A program made the position numbers and the translations under genes. Under the pieces are notes generated by a model. That model was not told where the DNA came from. It was given only the letters and a program-made list of their open reading frames with translations, and did not search any database. Shown one piece after another: positions 9,474 to 20,991 of a stretch of DNA of 21,028 nt. The stretch covers positions 1 to 21,028 of the forward strand of contig LRSR01010673.1 of assembly GCA_001579985.1 (NCBI GenBank), in the 5' to 3' direction. How positions within the stretch are numbered: the stretch's first letter is position 1; each line of letters starts with the position of its first letter. Source of the DNA: Hypsibius dujardini (lineage: Eukaryota; Tardigrada; Eutardigrada; Parachela; Hypsibiidae).

Positions 9474-9815
9474 ACAGTACGAGGTAAAGGCTATTAACCA
9501 GGATGTTTTAGAAATCGTAACCTAACCAGGCCGGCAGGCCAGCAGGTGGCGCATAAGTCGTTTTTAATGAAACGACGGCGCATTTGGAACCGAAGTGGCG
9601 CCTCTACCGGACTGTTTGCACACTTCTCCATTGAGATTCTTCCCTTCCTTTTTTGGACCCAAATTCGAACTGTGAGGCTTAGGAACGAACTAAAATGTGT
9701 CAGAAATTTGTTTTGAATGTTTTCAAGCCATCTGCTATGGCATGGCAGCACTGCAGTGCCGGGAAATCAACGTTGAAAAAAACCGTCCTGGTTAATAGCC
9801 TTTACCTCGTACTGT
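9474..9815. repeat. 342-bp element with perfect 30-bp terminal inverted repeats
   Basis: Positions 9474-9503 (ACAGTACGAGGTAAAGGCTA and on) recur exactly as the reverse complement at 9786-9815. Imperfect complementarity continues inward for about ten bases. The 282-base interior has no convincing gene. A small non-autonomous DNA transposon (MITE) or a foldback element would look like this, but I see no clear target-site duplication at either edge. A local inverted duplication is the alternative. Confidence 0.6.
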
Positions 9816-10185
9816 ACTTATCCACGAAGGTCCACGGTCTCTTCACCACAACCATCCAGCCGACTGTTGATCACTCGATCCGACCATCTACTAACCTGAC
9901 TGATCGTTCAGCTACCGTAATCCCCATCTGCAATCGAGGTCTGATCGTCCACCATCCGTGCATTGCTTGTCTGCCTGCTGGCTGTCACACCCGGTCTGAC
10001 CTTCCGCCTTTTGAACTTATTACAGTGCTACCTGTGCGGATAGTGAGTCGCTAGGACCGATGGCCTATCACTTAACTCATCCCGTACTAGGTGCTTTTCA
10101 TTCAAACCTGGACGCTGAAATCCCGAACGGACAAGTGCATCACTCCGTTTTAATACACTCAAATACAGTAGTATCTCATACTAGT
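9816..10185. other. gene-free stretch with weak inverted similarity to 9240-9440
   Basis: The stretch is rich in GATC, CCGACCATCT and CCACCATCC words; some match the reverse complement of 9240-9440 (for example TCCGACCATCT). The arms of the inverted repeat may once have been longer. No exon is supported. Confidence 0.35.
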
Positions 10186-10439
10186 ACGCGTACGCGTACG
10201 CGTACGAGTACGACAGTCTACGCATGCGATCAATGCCGTACGACTACGACAGTCTACGCACACGATCAATGCCGTACGCGTACGACAGTCTACGCATGCG
10301 ATCAATGCCGTACGCGTACGACAGTCTACGCATGCGATCAATGCCGTACGCGTACGACTATGACAGTCTACGCACACGATCAATGCCGTACGCGTACGAC
10401 TATGACAGTCTACGCACACGATCAATGCCGTACGCGTAG
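10186..10439 (+). repeat. CpG-rich 36-bp minisatellite upstream of ASAP
   Basis: A short ACGCGT run (10186-10206) leads into six copies of a 36-base unit starting GACAGTCTACGC, at 10212, 10248, 10284, 10320, 10362 and 10404. Copies four and five are each followed by the same extra six bases, GACTAT. Units differ mainly at GCATGCG versus GCACACG. Each unit contains several CpGs. The unit has 36 bases, so both strands stay open (TVYACDQCRTRT on the plus strand). The array ends 299 bases before the ASAP start codon. Confidence 0.95.
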
Positions 10440-10738
10440 ACGTTTCGTGCGCGCATCGCCTTGCTTTATTTTGACGGCAAATTAATTATCAGTGCCTCTG
10501 CTCGATCGTCTGTCTCTCCTGTCTCCACCTCGCAGAATGTTTATTCTTCTCTTGCTGTGAGTGACGTTTGTCTGGAGATAACGAACAGCTGTAGGTAGTA
10601 GTGAATCCTCGTGTTGGGAATCTGGATCTGCCATCTCGCCCGTTCGGGAGACATTTTTACAGGGCATTAGTTGTGCCGTCTTCGTGGTCGTCGTCACGTT
10701 TATAATACTGAAATTGTTGAGGAGGACGTCGCAAAAGA
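10440..10738 (+). promoter_or_regulatory. probable promoter and leader of ASAP
   Basis: This is the sequence directly before the first ASAP start codon. A pyrimidine tract ending CCTCGCAG at 10535 could be the acceptor of a leader intron, which would place the transcription start further left. A short upstream frame of seven codons begins at 10537 (MFILLLL). No TATA box is evident. Confidence 0.4.
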
Positions 10739-13700
10739 ATGCCCAGCAATTTCTACACTGGCCCGATAAGCGTCCGCGATTTTTTGGAAGCCACCCAAAA
10801 GGATGTGGAGTCACGCGGTGGGATCGGTGGTTTTGCGGATACCGTTGGGCCGTCCTGTCGAGCCAGAATGCACAGTGCGGATGAGGTAAGCCTTCATCAT
10901 CGTGGAGGAATTTCTCAGTTCCGATGAATTCCTTTGCTGTTGAATATCTCTGACGACTTTGTCGTTGGGGAAGACTTTTGCTATTAGGGAGAAATTAATG
11001 TTCCGTATGTCATGTAATCGTTTCTTCGGGCGACATGTGCTGCCCGCGAGCTGTAGATTTACTTTGGGTTTCAGTGTTATATGATTGGACTGTGCGATTG
11101 ATTGATCGATAGTTGGAGACGCCTATTACTTATCGTTTTTACTCTTGGCAAATAAGGGCTGTAATTTGCTCAACTGCAATAAAAACGCTTGATTATTGTG
11201 GGCCATCTTACCTTCTGTTGATTTATATTATTCAAACTTGGATGTTGTGAGTAAGGTGCTATTGGAAGTGGGACGGTGTTGGTTTTTTCACCATGAGACG
11301 CCGATTAATTGTTGGAATGTTTCAGTGCGGGAGTGACTTTTCACGCTTGCTTTCAAGCGTTGATTGATTGCTTGGATTGACTGAAATTTTGACTTCATTT
11401 TCTGTTTTCCGCCGATGCTCTGGCTTAGCATTGCTGTAAAGTGCTATTTGCAATGTTTCGAGCGCAGTTGAGAAGTAATTCACAATGTGTTTTATTTTTA
11501 CAGATTGTTTGTCATTATTATTTCTTGAACTAATATTTTTGCATTGAATGATTGCTGTGTATTCCTGCTTTCCATCATTCGATATGGCGTTTTCTTATGC
11601 AATTTTTTGCCCAGTTTTTTTCCCTCGACGGATTCGTGTTGCCAGCCATGTTGACTCGTTGTCGTGAGGTTCGAGTTTGTTTAGTTCCACCCAACTGCTA
11701 AATGCAACACAGCAGGGTTGACGGCGCATTTTGCGATCAAATTACATTGGCCAAGCGAGAGCGCTCTTCTTCGTCGACACTTGATCCGATTGACTCACAT
11801 TTTGCTGTCCCTTCCTTCCCTTCTTTCGCAGAAGCCGGGTGTGTGTCAGTGCAACAAATTCATCACAGCGACTGCGGCGGGCAATGAATCGAAGGAAAAA
11901 TGGCCATTTCGGGTTATTTTTCTCGATAAACAACGAGCCTCCCTCGCAGTGATGTTGATGAAACCGGACGAGAGCGCGCGGTCTCTTTTGAAAGACAACA
12001 CTTGAAAGTAGCTCTTTCTCACCCAACTTGTCTGACCGGCAACGCGCCGACCAGAGTGAGAGAGACCAGAGAGGGTCAGGGAGAGAGCTAATTGAATGAT
12101 GTGGGTCAAATTGGTCCATGATGGAGATGAATGGTCCGCACGATGCACTATTCTACGTGAACACATCATCATCATCATCATCAGCATCAGCATCGGCATC
12201 ATCATCATCAGCATCGGCATCGGCATCAGCATCACTCGGCGGAAGCTTTGAGTTTGAATGGATATAAATCTCAGCGGCGCTTGACTCCGTGTTGATTGTG
12301 TGTCGCTGATTGTCGGGCTAATTAACTGGCCATGTCCGCAGGTGGTCATCTTTGTGCGCTGCTAACTGCTCAGTCATGATATTCTAATCTTGTGTAGTAA
12401 TAAGCTGATCGACTGTTAATTTATAGAAATGGTACTAATTACTAGTATAGACAGGAAAACACCTCTGCATGCAGTTAAAGCTAGGATGTGTGATCACATT
12501 CACACTATTATATAAATACACTATTCATACTATTATTATGTACGGCGCGATCAGTGTCATCTTGCTAGATGGTCCTTGCGTATAACAATTCTCTAGGAGC
12601 GCGACGAGCGGAGGGAACTAAGCTGTCTGATTTCATGACTGCGGAGGCACAAGTCATCCTGTTGGTTTGCTGTGTTAGCTCGCAGTTGCTCATCATCCCA
12701 TGTCGCTAAAGACCAATCCATTTTCACTGGATTCCTCTCTAACATCAGCCGTCTCAGTCGATCCTTCCTCTAGTTCTGCCGGAAATCTAGCCATTCATTT
12801 GGATTATCCACGTCGTCAACTTGTGGTACGCCGGTTACGATGGCTCCTCTCGAGCAGCGATTTCTCCCGCTGTCTTGGGTTAAGCTTCAGTTTGATGGGT
12901 GGAGGAGTACCTTGCTTCCGTTTGTTCGCTTTGGATTCCGGTATTCGATCATTTGATCAAGTGTAAACGTTCTGCTGTCTTGAGTTGTGTGGTAGTTGGC
13001 TGATTCTGTTTCATTCGTGGCTGGTTCTGTTCCATTCGTAGCTGGTTCTGTTCCGTTCTGTTCGTGGCTGGTTCTGTTTCCTCTGGCTGGTTCTGTTTCC
13101 TCCGTGGCTGATTCTGTTCCGTTCGTGGCTGATTCTGTTTTCCTTCGTGGCTGGTTCTGTTCCGTTCGTGGCTGGTTCTGTTTCCTCCGTGGCTGGTTCT
13201 GTTTCCTTCGTGGCTGGTTCTGTTCTGTTCGTGGCTGGTTCTGTTCCGTTCGTGGCTGGTTCTGTTCTGTTCGTGGCTGGTTCTGTTCCTCCGTGGCTGG
13301 TTCTGTTCCGTTCGTGGCTGGTTCTGTTCCGTTCGTGGCTAGTTCTGTTCCGTTCGTGGCTGATTATGTTCTGTTCGTGGCTGATTCTGTTTCCTACGTG
13401 GCTGGTTCTGTTCCGTTCGTGGCGTTTGAAGAAGCTGCTATGGATGCAGTTTTTATTACCGTTAGTCGGAGTCTCGGACCGGGCGAAGGGAGACTGAAAA
13501 AAACGGCAGGGCTGGTTGGATATGATTGATGACGGGGATACACCGTAGGATGGTGGAGCGGGTTTTCGCTTTGTTGCTGCAGAATGGATGAATCCGTTGA
13601 CGTTACAGAGTATTCCTAATCAGCTTTAAGGGAGGTCTTGCCAGCCTGTTCCGAGCACTCCGGGTTCGATCCCTTGCGGTTGTTAACAGACAGCAGTGCG

Positions 13701-16700
13701 TGGAACCACCAGATGGCACCCGAGCTGGATCTTCCGTCGACCTTCCAACTTCCATGGAAATTTAATCGATGATGACGACCCACCGGCAAGTTGGAACTCT
13801 GAAGTTCACTTGTGATTTGATTACGCTATAGAGAGTTAATAATAAACTGACGCTGGCAGTGAATACCTTCCCCTCTGTGCTGCGCAATAGGACCATCAGG
13901 TCGATGGTGATAAGGGGTTTAAGACAAAATGATATGGCAGTGGCCATCGATCGGATTGGCGGAGATTGCCAGTCAGATTGAGTACGGGGTATGCTGCGAC
14001 ACTGCTTCTACAAAATGTACACTACCAGAACATAAACGTCGCACCTTAAATCATCCGTCCGTTTAAGCTTTAAGGGGTCGCAGTAGCAAGCCCTCTTTTC
14101 CGTTGCCACTACAGTTAGTCATTACTGCGACACACCGTATACCGCTACAGTACTACTATACTACCGTACTGTGTGCCACCGGCGGCGTTCGTAATTACGA
14201 AATGGAAACATGCTCGTACTTTATAAGAGCGAATCAATACGGTCGTTGCTGTTGCTGCGGTGGGCGGAAGTAATGCGCCGTGTGTTTATGCAGTGTCGCC
14301 GCGAACGATGGTTGTAGTACAGTAGTGCTTGCAGAGAGTCCGCGATGCTGACAGGTTGATTCGCTTTATGGAAATTAATCTGTTAGTTTGTGTACTGACG
14401 GTGATTGAGGGGAATTTATTGCTGCACTCGCTTGCGGATCTGAACTGAGCGGAGTCTGCTGTTGTGGGGGTTTTTTTCGGTTACCGTCACACCGGTCGGA
14501 GAGGTGCGATTTTTAACAGCGAAGGAAGGAGGATATGCGGCGGATATATAAAAGTATTTTTGGATATTAAGGATCCTTCGGATCGGTTGGGGATTATTAT
14601 ACTTGCAACGGAAGGATGACTTCATGTGCTGCAAGGAAGCAACCGGTAAAGTCATTAGGCAGGCGAATATTGAGAATTAGTCTTTTTGATTGCTTTTATG
14701 GATGGTTTTATTGATGCTTGCTAGTTCGGTGGAGTCGTTTGTTGTTTTGTGACAATATTTTTATTGTGCATTTCTGTTGTTGTAATGGTACTCGTGCCGT
14801 GAAGTGTTTGCCTTCTTTTGTTTGCATTACTTCCTTGTTTTGATTGTGCCGTTTTTGTGCGGTTTCTTTGGTTGACACAGTGCTGCCGTACTTTACGTAT
14901 TTTTTCGCGTGTTATTAGGTAATGAACGCTCTCGTCATTACAGTCTTTCAGCATTGATAATTCTCTCTGATGTGTTTTGTTGTTAATAATAGTTACCGGC
15001 AATTGAGAACGACGCGTATGTTGCACATTGATGTCCTTACCGATGTGTCTTGTCTATATATTCCACTGATTAGGACTTCTGTCCTTGTGCCTCTGTCCTC
15101 GTGCTTCTGTCCTCGTGCTTCTGTCCTCGTGCTTCTGTCCTCGTGCTTCAGTCCTCGTGCTTCTCTCCTGTCCGCGTCCAGGTGTTTTATCTGCTAATCT
15201 TCGATGGTCTTCGGCCCATAGTTTGTGGAGTGTGCAGAGTTATTATGTAGCTGTTATGACTGTACTGTAGCGGTAACAACTACCTGCTGAACTGTGCGTT
15301 GTTACCACTTCTCGGGCAGACGGAGAGCTATCGATTTATGGAACCCTTTCCCATCCAGAGGATGAATCACTGTGTTTTTCAGTTTTTATTTTCTTTGACT
15401 GGAACAGCTGGCTGTGCTGTATTGTTTACAATTTTGTGCGTTAGTCACCGGACCGAGAGTAGACTAAGTCATCGTATCAAAGACACTGCAACATGTAGGC
15501 AGACAGACAGACAAACAGATAGATAAACACAGACAGACAGACATATGGGCAGGCAGACAGGCAGACAGATCGGTATACAAATAGACACAGACAGACAGAC
15601 AGATAGACACAGACAGACATATGGGCAGGCAGACAGGCAGACAGATCGGTATACAGGTGGGCGTGTAAATATATAGTTATAGACATGTCAATCGTCCGTC
15701 AGGGGCCCAGAGCTGCTTCTGCTATAAATTTGGCTGGACTTCAAAAGGCAGACAACTAATATTGTTTGCTGATGTTTGGTGCACCGCTTGCGAGTAAACT
15801 TGCATGGGCAGACCTTCCATCTCGTTCGCGTTGGGCTATGCTTCTCCATTAAAGTCTGCAAGGTTCTCGAGTGTGCTTGCTTAACATGCAACCACTGTTC
15901 TGTGTTCTTCGCTCTTTCTCTCTCTCTCCCTCACACACACACACACACACACCTCGGCTCGCTGCTCCCGCCACCCGCCGCCCGACGAAGCAGACGGAAG
16001 GGGAAAGTGTCTTGTCTCCCACCACCGAGCACGATTCACCGGCTGGCGACCACTCTAGAAAACGACGGTTTGCGTGACAAAATTGCTGACGACGTCGAAC
16101 GGTGGTGATCACACCGGCGCGGCAGCCACCGGGGCAGCAAGTCTCCACCGACACACTACTGTTACTAGTATTACTGTACTACGCGGCCATACAAACCGCG
16201 CTCTTTCCATATCGATGTCTCTCTCCATACGAGTGTCCATTCTACGCAAGCCCGCAAAGCAAGAGAAGAAGAACAAACGTGTCACATCGACACTTTTGCA
16301 TTTAATACTACACACCACACAGCAGCAGCAGCAGCCTACCCTCTGGGAGGAGCCAACAAGTCTTTTGCGGCGGCGTCAAGTATATGTTTCTCTCTTCACT
16401 TTTCACCCCCACACTGAATAATCACTTTTCTTCACAAACGAAGCGATTACGAAGGCGCGTTTTGCCCTCTCTTCAAAACCACACCACACACAGACACACA
16501 TCTTCATCATCGGGTTGCGACTTCCGTCTTCAAGTGGCGTGCCGGAGGAACTACCGGGCTTTTATACAGAGACCGCGGCTGCGTACGCACTATTACATTG
16601 ACTGTCGACACAGACCGACACACGCGTACTATACTAACACCGTTATTGCCGGCATATTATTCTCCGGAGAGTAGCATCACGTTTTCATCTTCATGCTTTG

Positions 16701-18881
16701 GAAGGCAGTTCCTCAAGTGCTTGTGTGTGAGTGTTTGTTGGGCGGATTTTCGGTTTGCGCATTCTCCGGAATTCACCAGGCACGGTTGTCTGTGCCGTCT
16801 TAGGCATAGTGTCTGTGCCGTCTTAGGCACGGTTGTCTGTGCTGTCTTAGGCACGGTTGTCTGTGCTGTCTTAGGCACAGTGTCTGTGACATCTGAGGCA
16901 CGGTTGTCTGTGCCATCTTAGGCACGGTTGTCTGTGCCGTCTTAAGCTGCATTGAAATCTGCTTGGGAACAATTGAGGGCAAGCTGAAATACGAATGGAA
17001 ACGGACATCGGATTGGGATTATCTACATATGGCTGTTTAGGTTTTGATGCTGTATAACTTGATTTGCACGTGGATGGGATTCTCAAACTTGGACAGCGTT
17101 GTGGAATGCTATTGTCTCGTACGGAACTGTATGATCGGCTCGCGGATTTGAATTCTCCATTGGTTGCTGCGGAGTTTGAAGGTGCCGCGAGCGAGGATGA
17201 TGGCGACACTCGGCTCGTTGGATGTGAAAATGCGCCGACGATCCGGCAATTATGGCGCCATTTACGGCAGTGTGATGGCCATGAGCTACAGCGGGAGTAA
17301 CGGCGGTGCCGGCAGTGGGATGACCGTTCCGAGGCGAACACAAACGCTGTCCAGCTCCAAATCTGTCGGCGCAGTAAGTTTTCCTTGTGAAGACTTTTGT
17401 TGTGGCTCCTCATTGGCTCCTTCGATTGATTGGTTGATTGCTTGTGGGAGTGGGACTTTGGATGAGAGTTTAGTCTTTTTGATGGGGGGTTAAAGGGTTT
17501 ATCTGTTTTCAGTACTGGGTCAGTGAAGTACTAGTGCGTTTGTTGAGGTTCTCATCTCCAACGCGTAGCAAAGTCGATGGCCATCGTCGGGGTGTATCGT
17601 TCCAACTGTAATCCGCGCTCGGGGGAGACCGCGTGCGTACGTCTGCACTGGAGATGGTCTTACTCGATCTGTCGCGGTACGAACGGTCGTCAAACTCCAA
17701 CAGACGCGGAGAAAGTGCATGTCTTGATAGAGCAACACTTCGCGCTTCGCTTCGTCCGCGTCGTTCGTAATCCGCTTGATCCGCGCTGGATTTAGGCATG
17801 GAATTCGTTTGAATCTGTTGAATTTCAGTGGGCATCTTCAAATTGGCACATGTTGGCACATGTTGCCTTCGCCAACAGCCAACTTCTTCAATCTTCACTA
17901 TACTTTGCTTTGAATTAAAATTGTTTTGTGTTTACCTCACTGAATTAAGTTTATAATTTTTTCCTGTGTGTGGCTATTGCGAAAATTTCATTTGATTACA
18001 GTATATCGAGTGAACGCTTATTAAAGCGAAACCGAAGAATCTTCAACTGCTCAGTCTTCGGTCTTCGAAATTAATTTTTTTTCAATTTTTTTCTGATTTG
18101 AGAAATGGCAGAATCGACGCAGTCGTTCTCTGAGCGGCACGTGCGACGTTTCGAAGCAAGTTAAGATTCGCTCGCTCGTGGGATTCCTTTCATCAGACCG
18201 TTCTCAACGGCTACAAGGCCGGTTGATTAGCTCTAATCGAGCACCCAAAAACTTGTCGCCTTGGACATCTCGCCAGCCGAAACCGTTTGTCTGCTCCGTT
18301 TGTCCGCTTGGTAAATGTGACAGCCGGTGAGCGTGCTCGTACAACACATCGGACGACACCATTCAGTCTGAACGGAGGCAACAAAAGAGTTGACTCAGCT
18401 TGCAACTTTCGCGTGTTCCGTCGTTCATCATTAGTGTGTGTGTGAGCGAGGTGTGAAGTGAAGTTGTGAAGGCTAACTTTCCAGAACTCATCGGGGTGGA
18501 GAATGGTGACTCGGTTTTACCGCACCTATCCACACTTTGTAGAAGGGATAAGGGAGTGGAAGTGGGCTCAAATTATTGCGCTAATTACAGATTGATTATT
18601 GTTCGGGTAGGACAGTAGTTCGGTTAAAACTGTTATTTTAAGTGAGATCGAGTGATGGATGAGCAGGAGATATATTTAGTTTAATATTATGGTGCGGCTA
18701 AACTAATTGCCTTTCTTGATCGATTTCAGCCTGGAGGCGGAGTGAAAAAAGTGATGAGATTGTCTGCAATTAGAGCACAGCAGAGATGATTTTGGTTGAT
18801 GTATGAGTACTAGGTACCCATCTCCAGCTGTATGATCTGTCTCTTTGTCTGACTGTCTGTCTGTCTGACTGTCTGTCTGAC

Positions 18882-18930
<49 letters not shown>

Positions 18931-20991
18931 GACTGATTGTCTGATTGTCTGATTGTCTCTCTCTCTGACTGTACGTGGCCTTGTCGGTCTGTCTGTCAGT
19001 TTGTCTTTTGGTTGTCTTTCTGACTGTCTGTCATGTATCTATGATTCTGCATGTGTGCCTGTCTGAGTTGTTTTTGGAGGGTTTGGTGCCCCGGTTAGTA
19101 GTCTCTTGGAAGCATTGTTAACGGTTGTGTTTGTCTGCGTTTTCGTCCGGCTATATCTCCCTCCTTGCGCTGCCCCTGGCATAACGCGCTCGACTGACGT
19201 GATGATTTGCGTCTGTCAAGAAACGAAACTACGCGGAAGCGTCATAAATACAGACATAAATGTTTTTAAATTTTTCCCAAATCCGTTTCTTGAACGAGTT
19301 GCACTTAGCATTTTAAATCCATTAGTTACCGCTTGACTTGGCCGGTGTGTACGACGACTTAACCGTTTACCCTTGTGCACCCACCGCTGGTTTATCATGG
19401 GCAGTCAGTCAGACGAAAAAAGATTCCGTGCCTCCAATATGATGATGACAGTAGAGGCGTGCTGCTTCGGTTAATTTATTTTTCCTGGCCGGTGTGTGTA
19501 TTATTTTTTTCCGTCCCCGGCAGTCCTCACGGTCCGCTCCCCGTGAAGTGATGCCAAAAGTGGTCGGACCAGCTTGTTGAAAATCGTTCAGCGCAAATGA
19601 TAGATGCCAAAGAGTGAATGGCATTTAATTTTTCCTTCGCTTTGCGGAGTTTTGTATTTATGTGATTCTTGTTGGTGAGATTAGCGTCAAAAAATGGTCC
19701 CCATGTGATAGATAGATTTTCAACGGTTGTGATTCTTGACTCTTTGAGACCCCAATTTATTGTCTACATACAGCATTTGTCTGGATTGCTGTTTTTGCTC
19801 ATGCCTGGAATTGATTTTTCCTCGCGTCTTCTCGGTGAATTGACGGCTCATTTCAAGATTTGCGGAGGTGCACTTGCGTGGAATTTGTTTTGATCCATTG
19901 AAGAGTGGACTGTATTACACTTTCGCGGTAGACGCATCGACAAGAATGGGACGGCCTATCAGAGTAATTTGCGTTGCAGTTTTTTAAAACTGAGAGAAAG
20001 GAATACAGTTTCGCATTGCAGTTCTATGCGGTTTCGGGTTTAGTCGTAGCCGTTTGTGTTCTGTGTTGGTCCGTTAGAAAGGATAGACAGACAGATAGAC
20101 AGAAAGACAGACAGATAGACAGGCAGGCAACAGGCAGGCAGACAGACAAACACGCAGACAGACAGACTGACTGACTGTTAGACTGGCAGGCAGGCAGGCA
20201 GGCAGGCAGACAGACTGTTAGACTGGCAGGCAGACAGACTGACTGTTAAACTGGCAGGCAGACAGACTGACTGTTAGACTGGCAGGCAGACACCTGAATT
20301 GGCTGAAAAGTTCTAGTCGAACTGAGTTCTCCTCAGCGAATTTTCGCCTGTTTTTTTGCTTTTTATTATATTTTAGTCCCTATGATGACACTGTGTTGTG
20401 ATTTCAGGCGCTAGATTCCGACCGGGAGGGTCTTCAGAAACTAAAGAAGAGTGTCAAGAACATCGGAAATTCCGGAACCAGTACGTGTATTCATTTGCAT
20501 GGACAGTTTTATTGGATAATGCATACTTTTTTCTCTTAAAGCACTAAATACGAGCGAAGCGGAGTTCGCGCAATGCCTGAAGGTAACGTTGCGGCATTCA
20601 GATCAAACTTCGGCTTTGACTGATGCTGTCCTCTTTTTGTTTCCGGTGTGAAGAATTTGGGCGAGATGGCCTTGCAAAATGACGACGACCAACCGGAGGC
20701 GCTCGGTAAATAGCGGTTTATTTGTCTGTGAGGCGGCTGTGTATATGTGCTTTATGTCGTTGAGGTTATTCTGTTGTGAATAAAAGATTTGATTATATTT
20801 GCTGTGGGCTTGAGTGAGTGACGGCGCGCGATGCTAATAACTGTTTCATTCGTTTTGGTCCAGGCAAAGGATTTATCAACTTCGCGTCCATGATGGATGC
20901 CGTCACCAAACATTCCAGATCTATGGTAAGTAGTTCTCCTGATAGGCAGTACTTTGAGAAGGGTCTGTCTGTTTGTCTATCTGTCTGTCTA

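Noticed and set aside
10212-10439. CRISPR-like array with 36-bp repeats
   Set aside because: The 36-base units abut directly or with a fixed six-base insert. There are no unique spacers, no cas genes, and the genome is eukaryotic.
10060-10485. 141-codon frame with 12-residue repeats (TVYACDQCRTRT) and paired cysteines like a small zinc-binding protein
   Set aside because: The 36-base unit keeps both strands open, and the opposite strand gives an equally regular repeat protein. The flanks show no gene features.
12700-12966. 88-codon plus-strand frame in ASAP intron 1 as a real gene
   Set aside because: There is no family resemblance, no promoter or polyadenylation signal, and its composition resembles the surrounding intron.
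12996-13529. 177-codon open frame with SVPFVAG repeats
   Set aside because: The 21-base minisatellite has a unit divisible by three and few stop words, so frames stay open by chance. There is no splice or start context linking it to a gene.
13630-13690. A tRNA gene
   Set aside because: Only the T-loop region fits; the acceptor and anticodon stems cannot be paired.
19106-19336. 76-codon frame with a hydrophobic start resembling a signal peptide
   Set aside because: The hydrophobic start comes from GTTTGTCTGCG-type sequence related to the nearby GTCT array. No splice sites or family support it.
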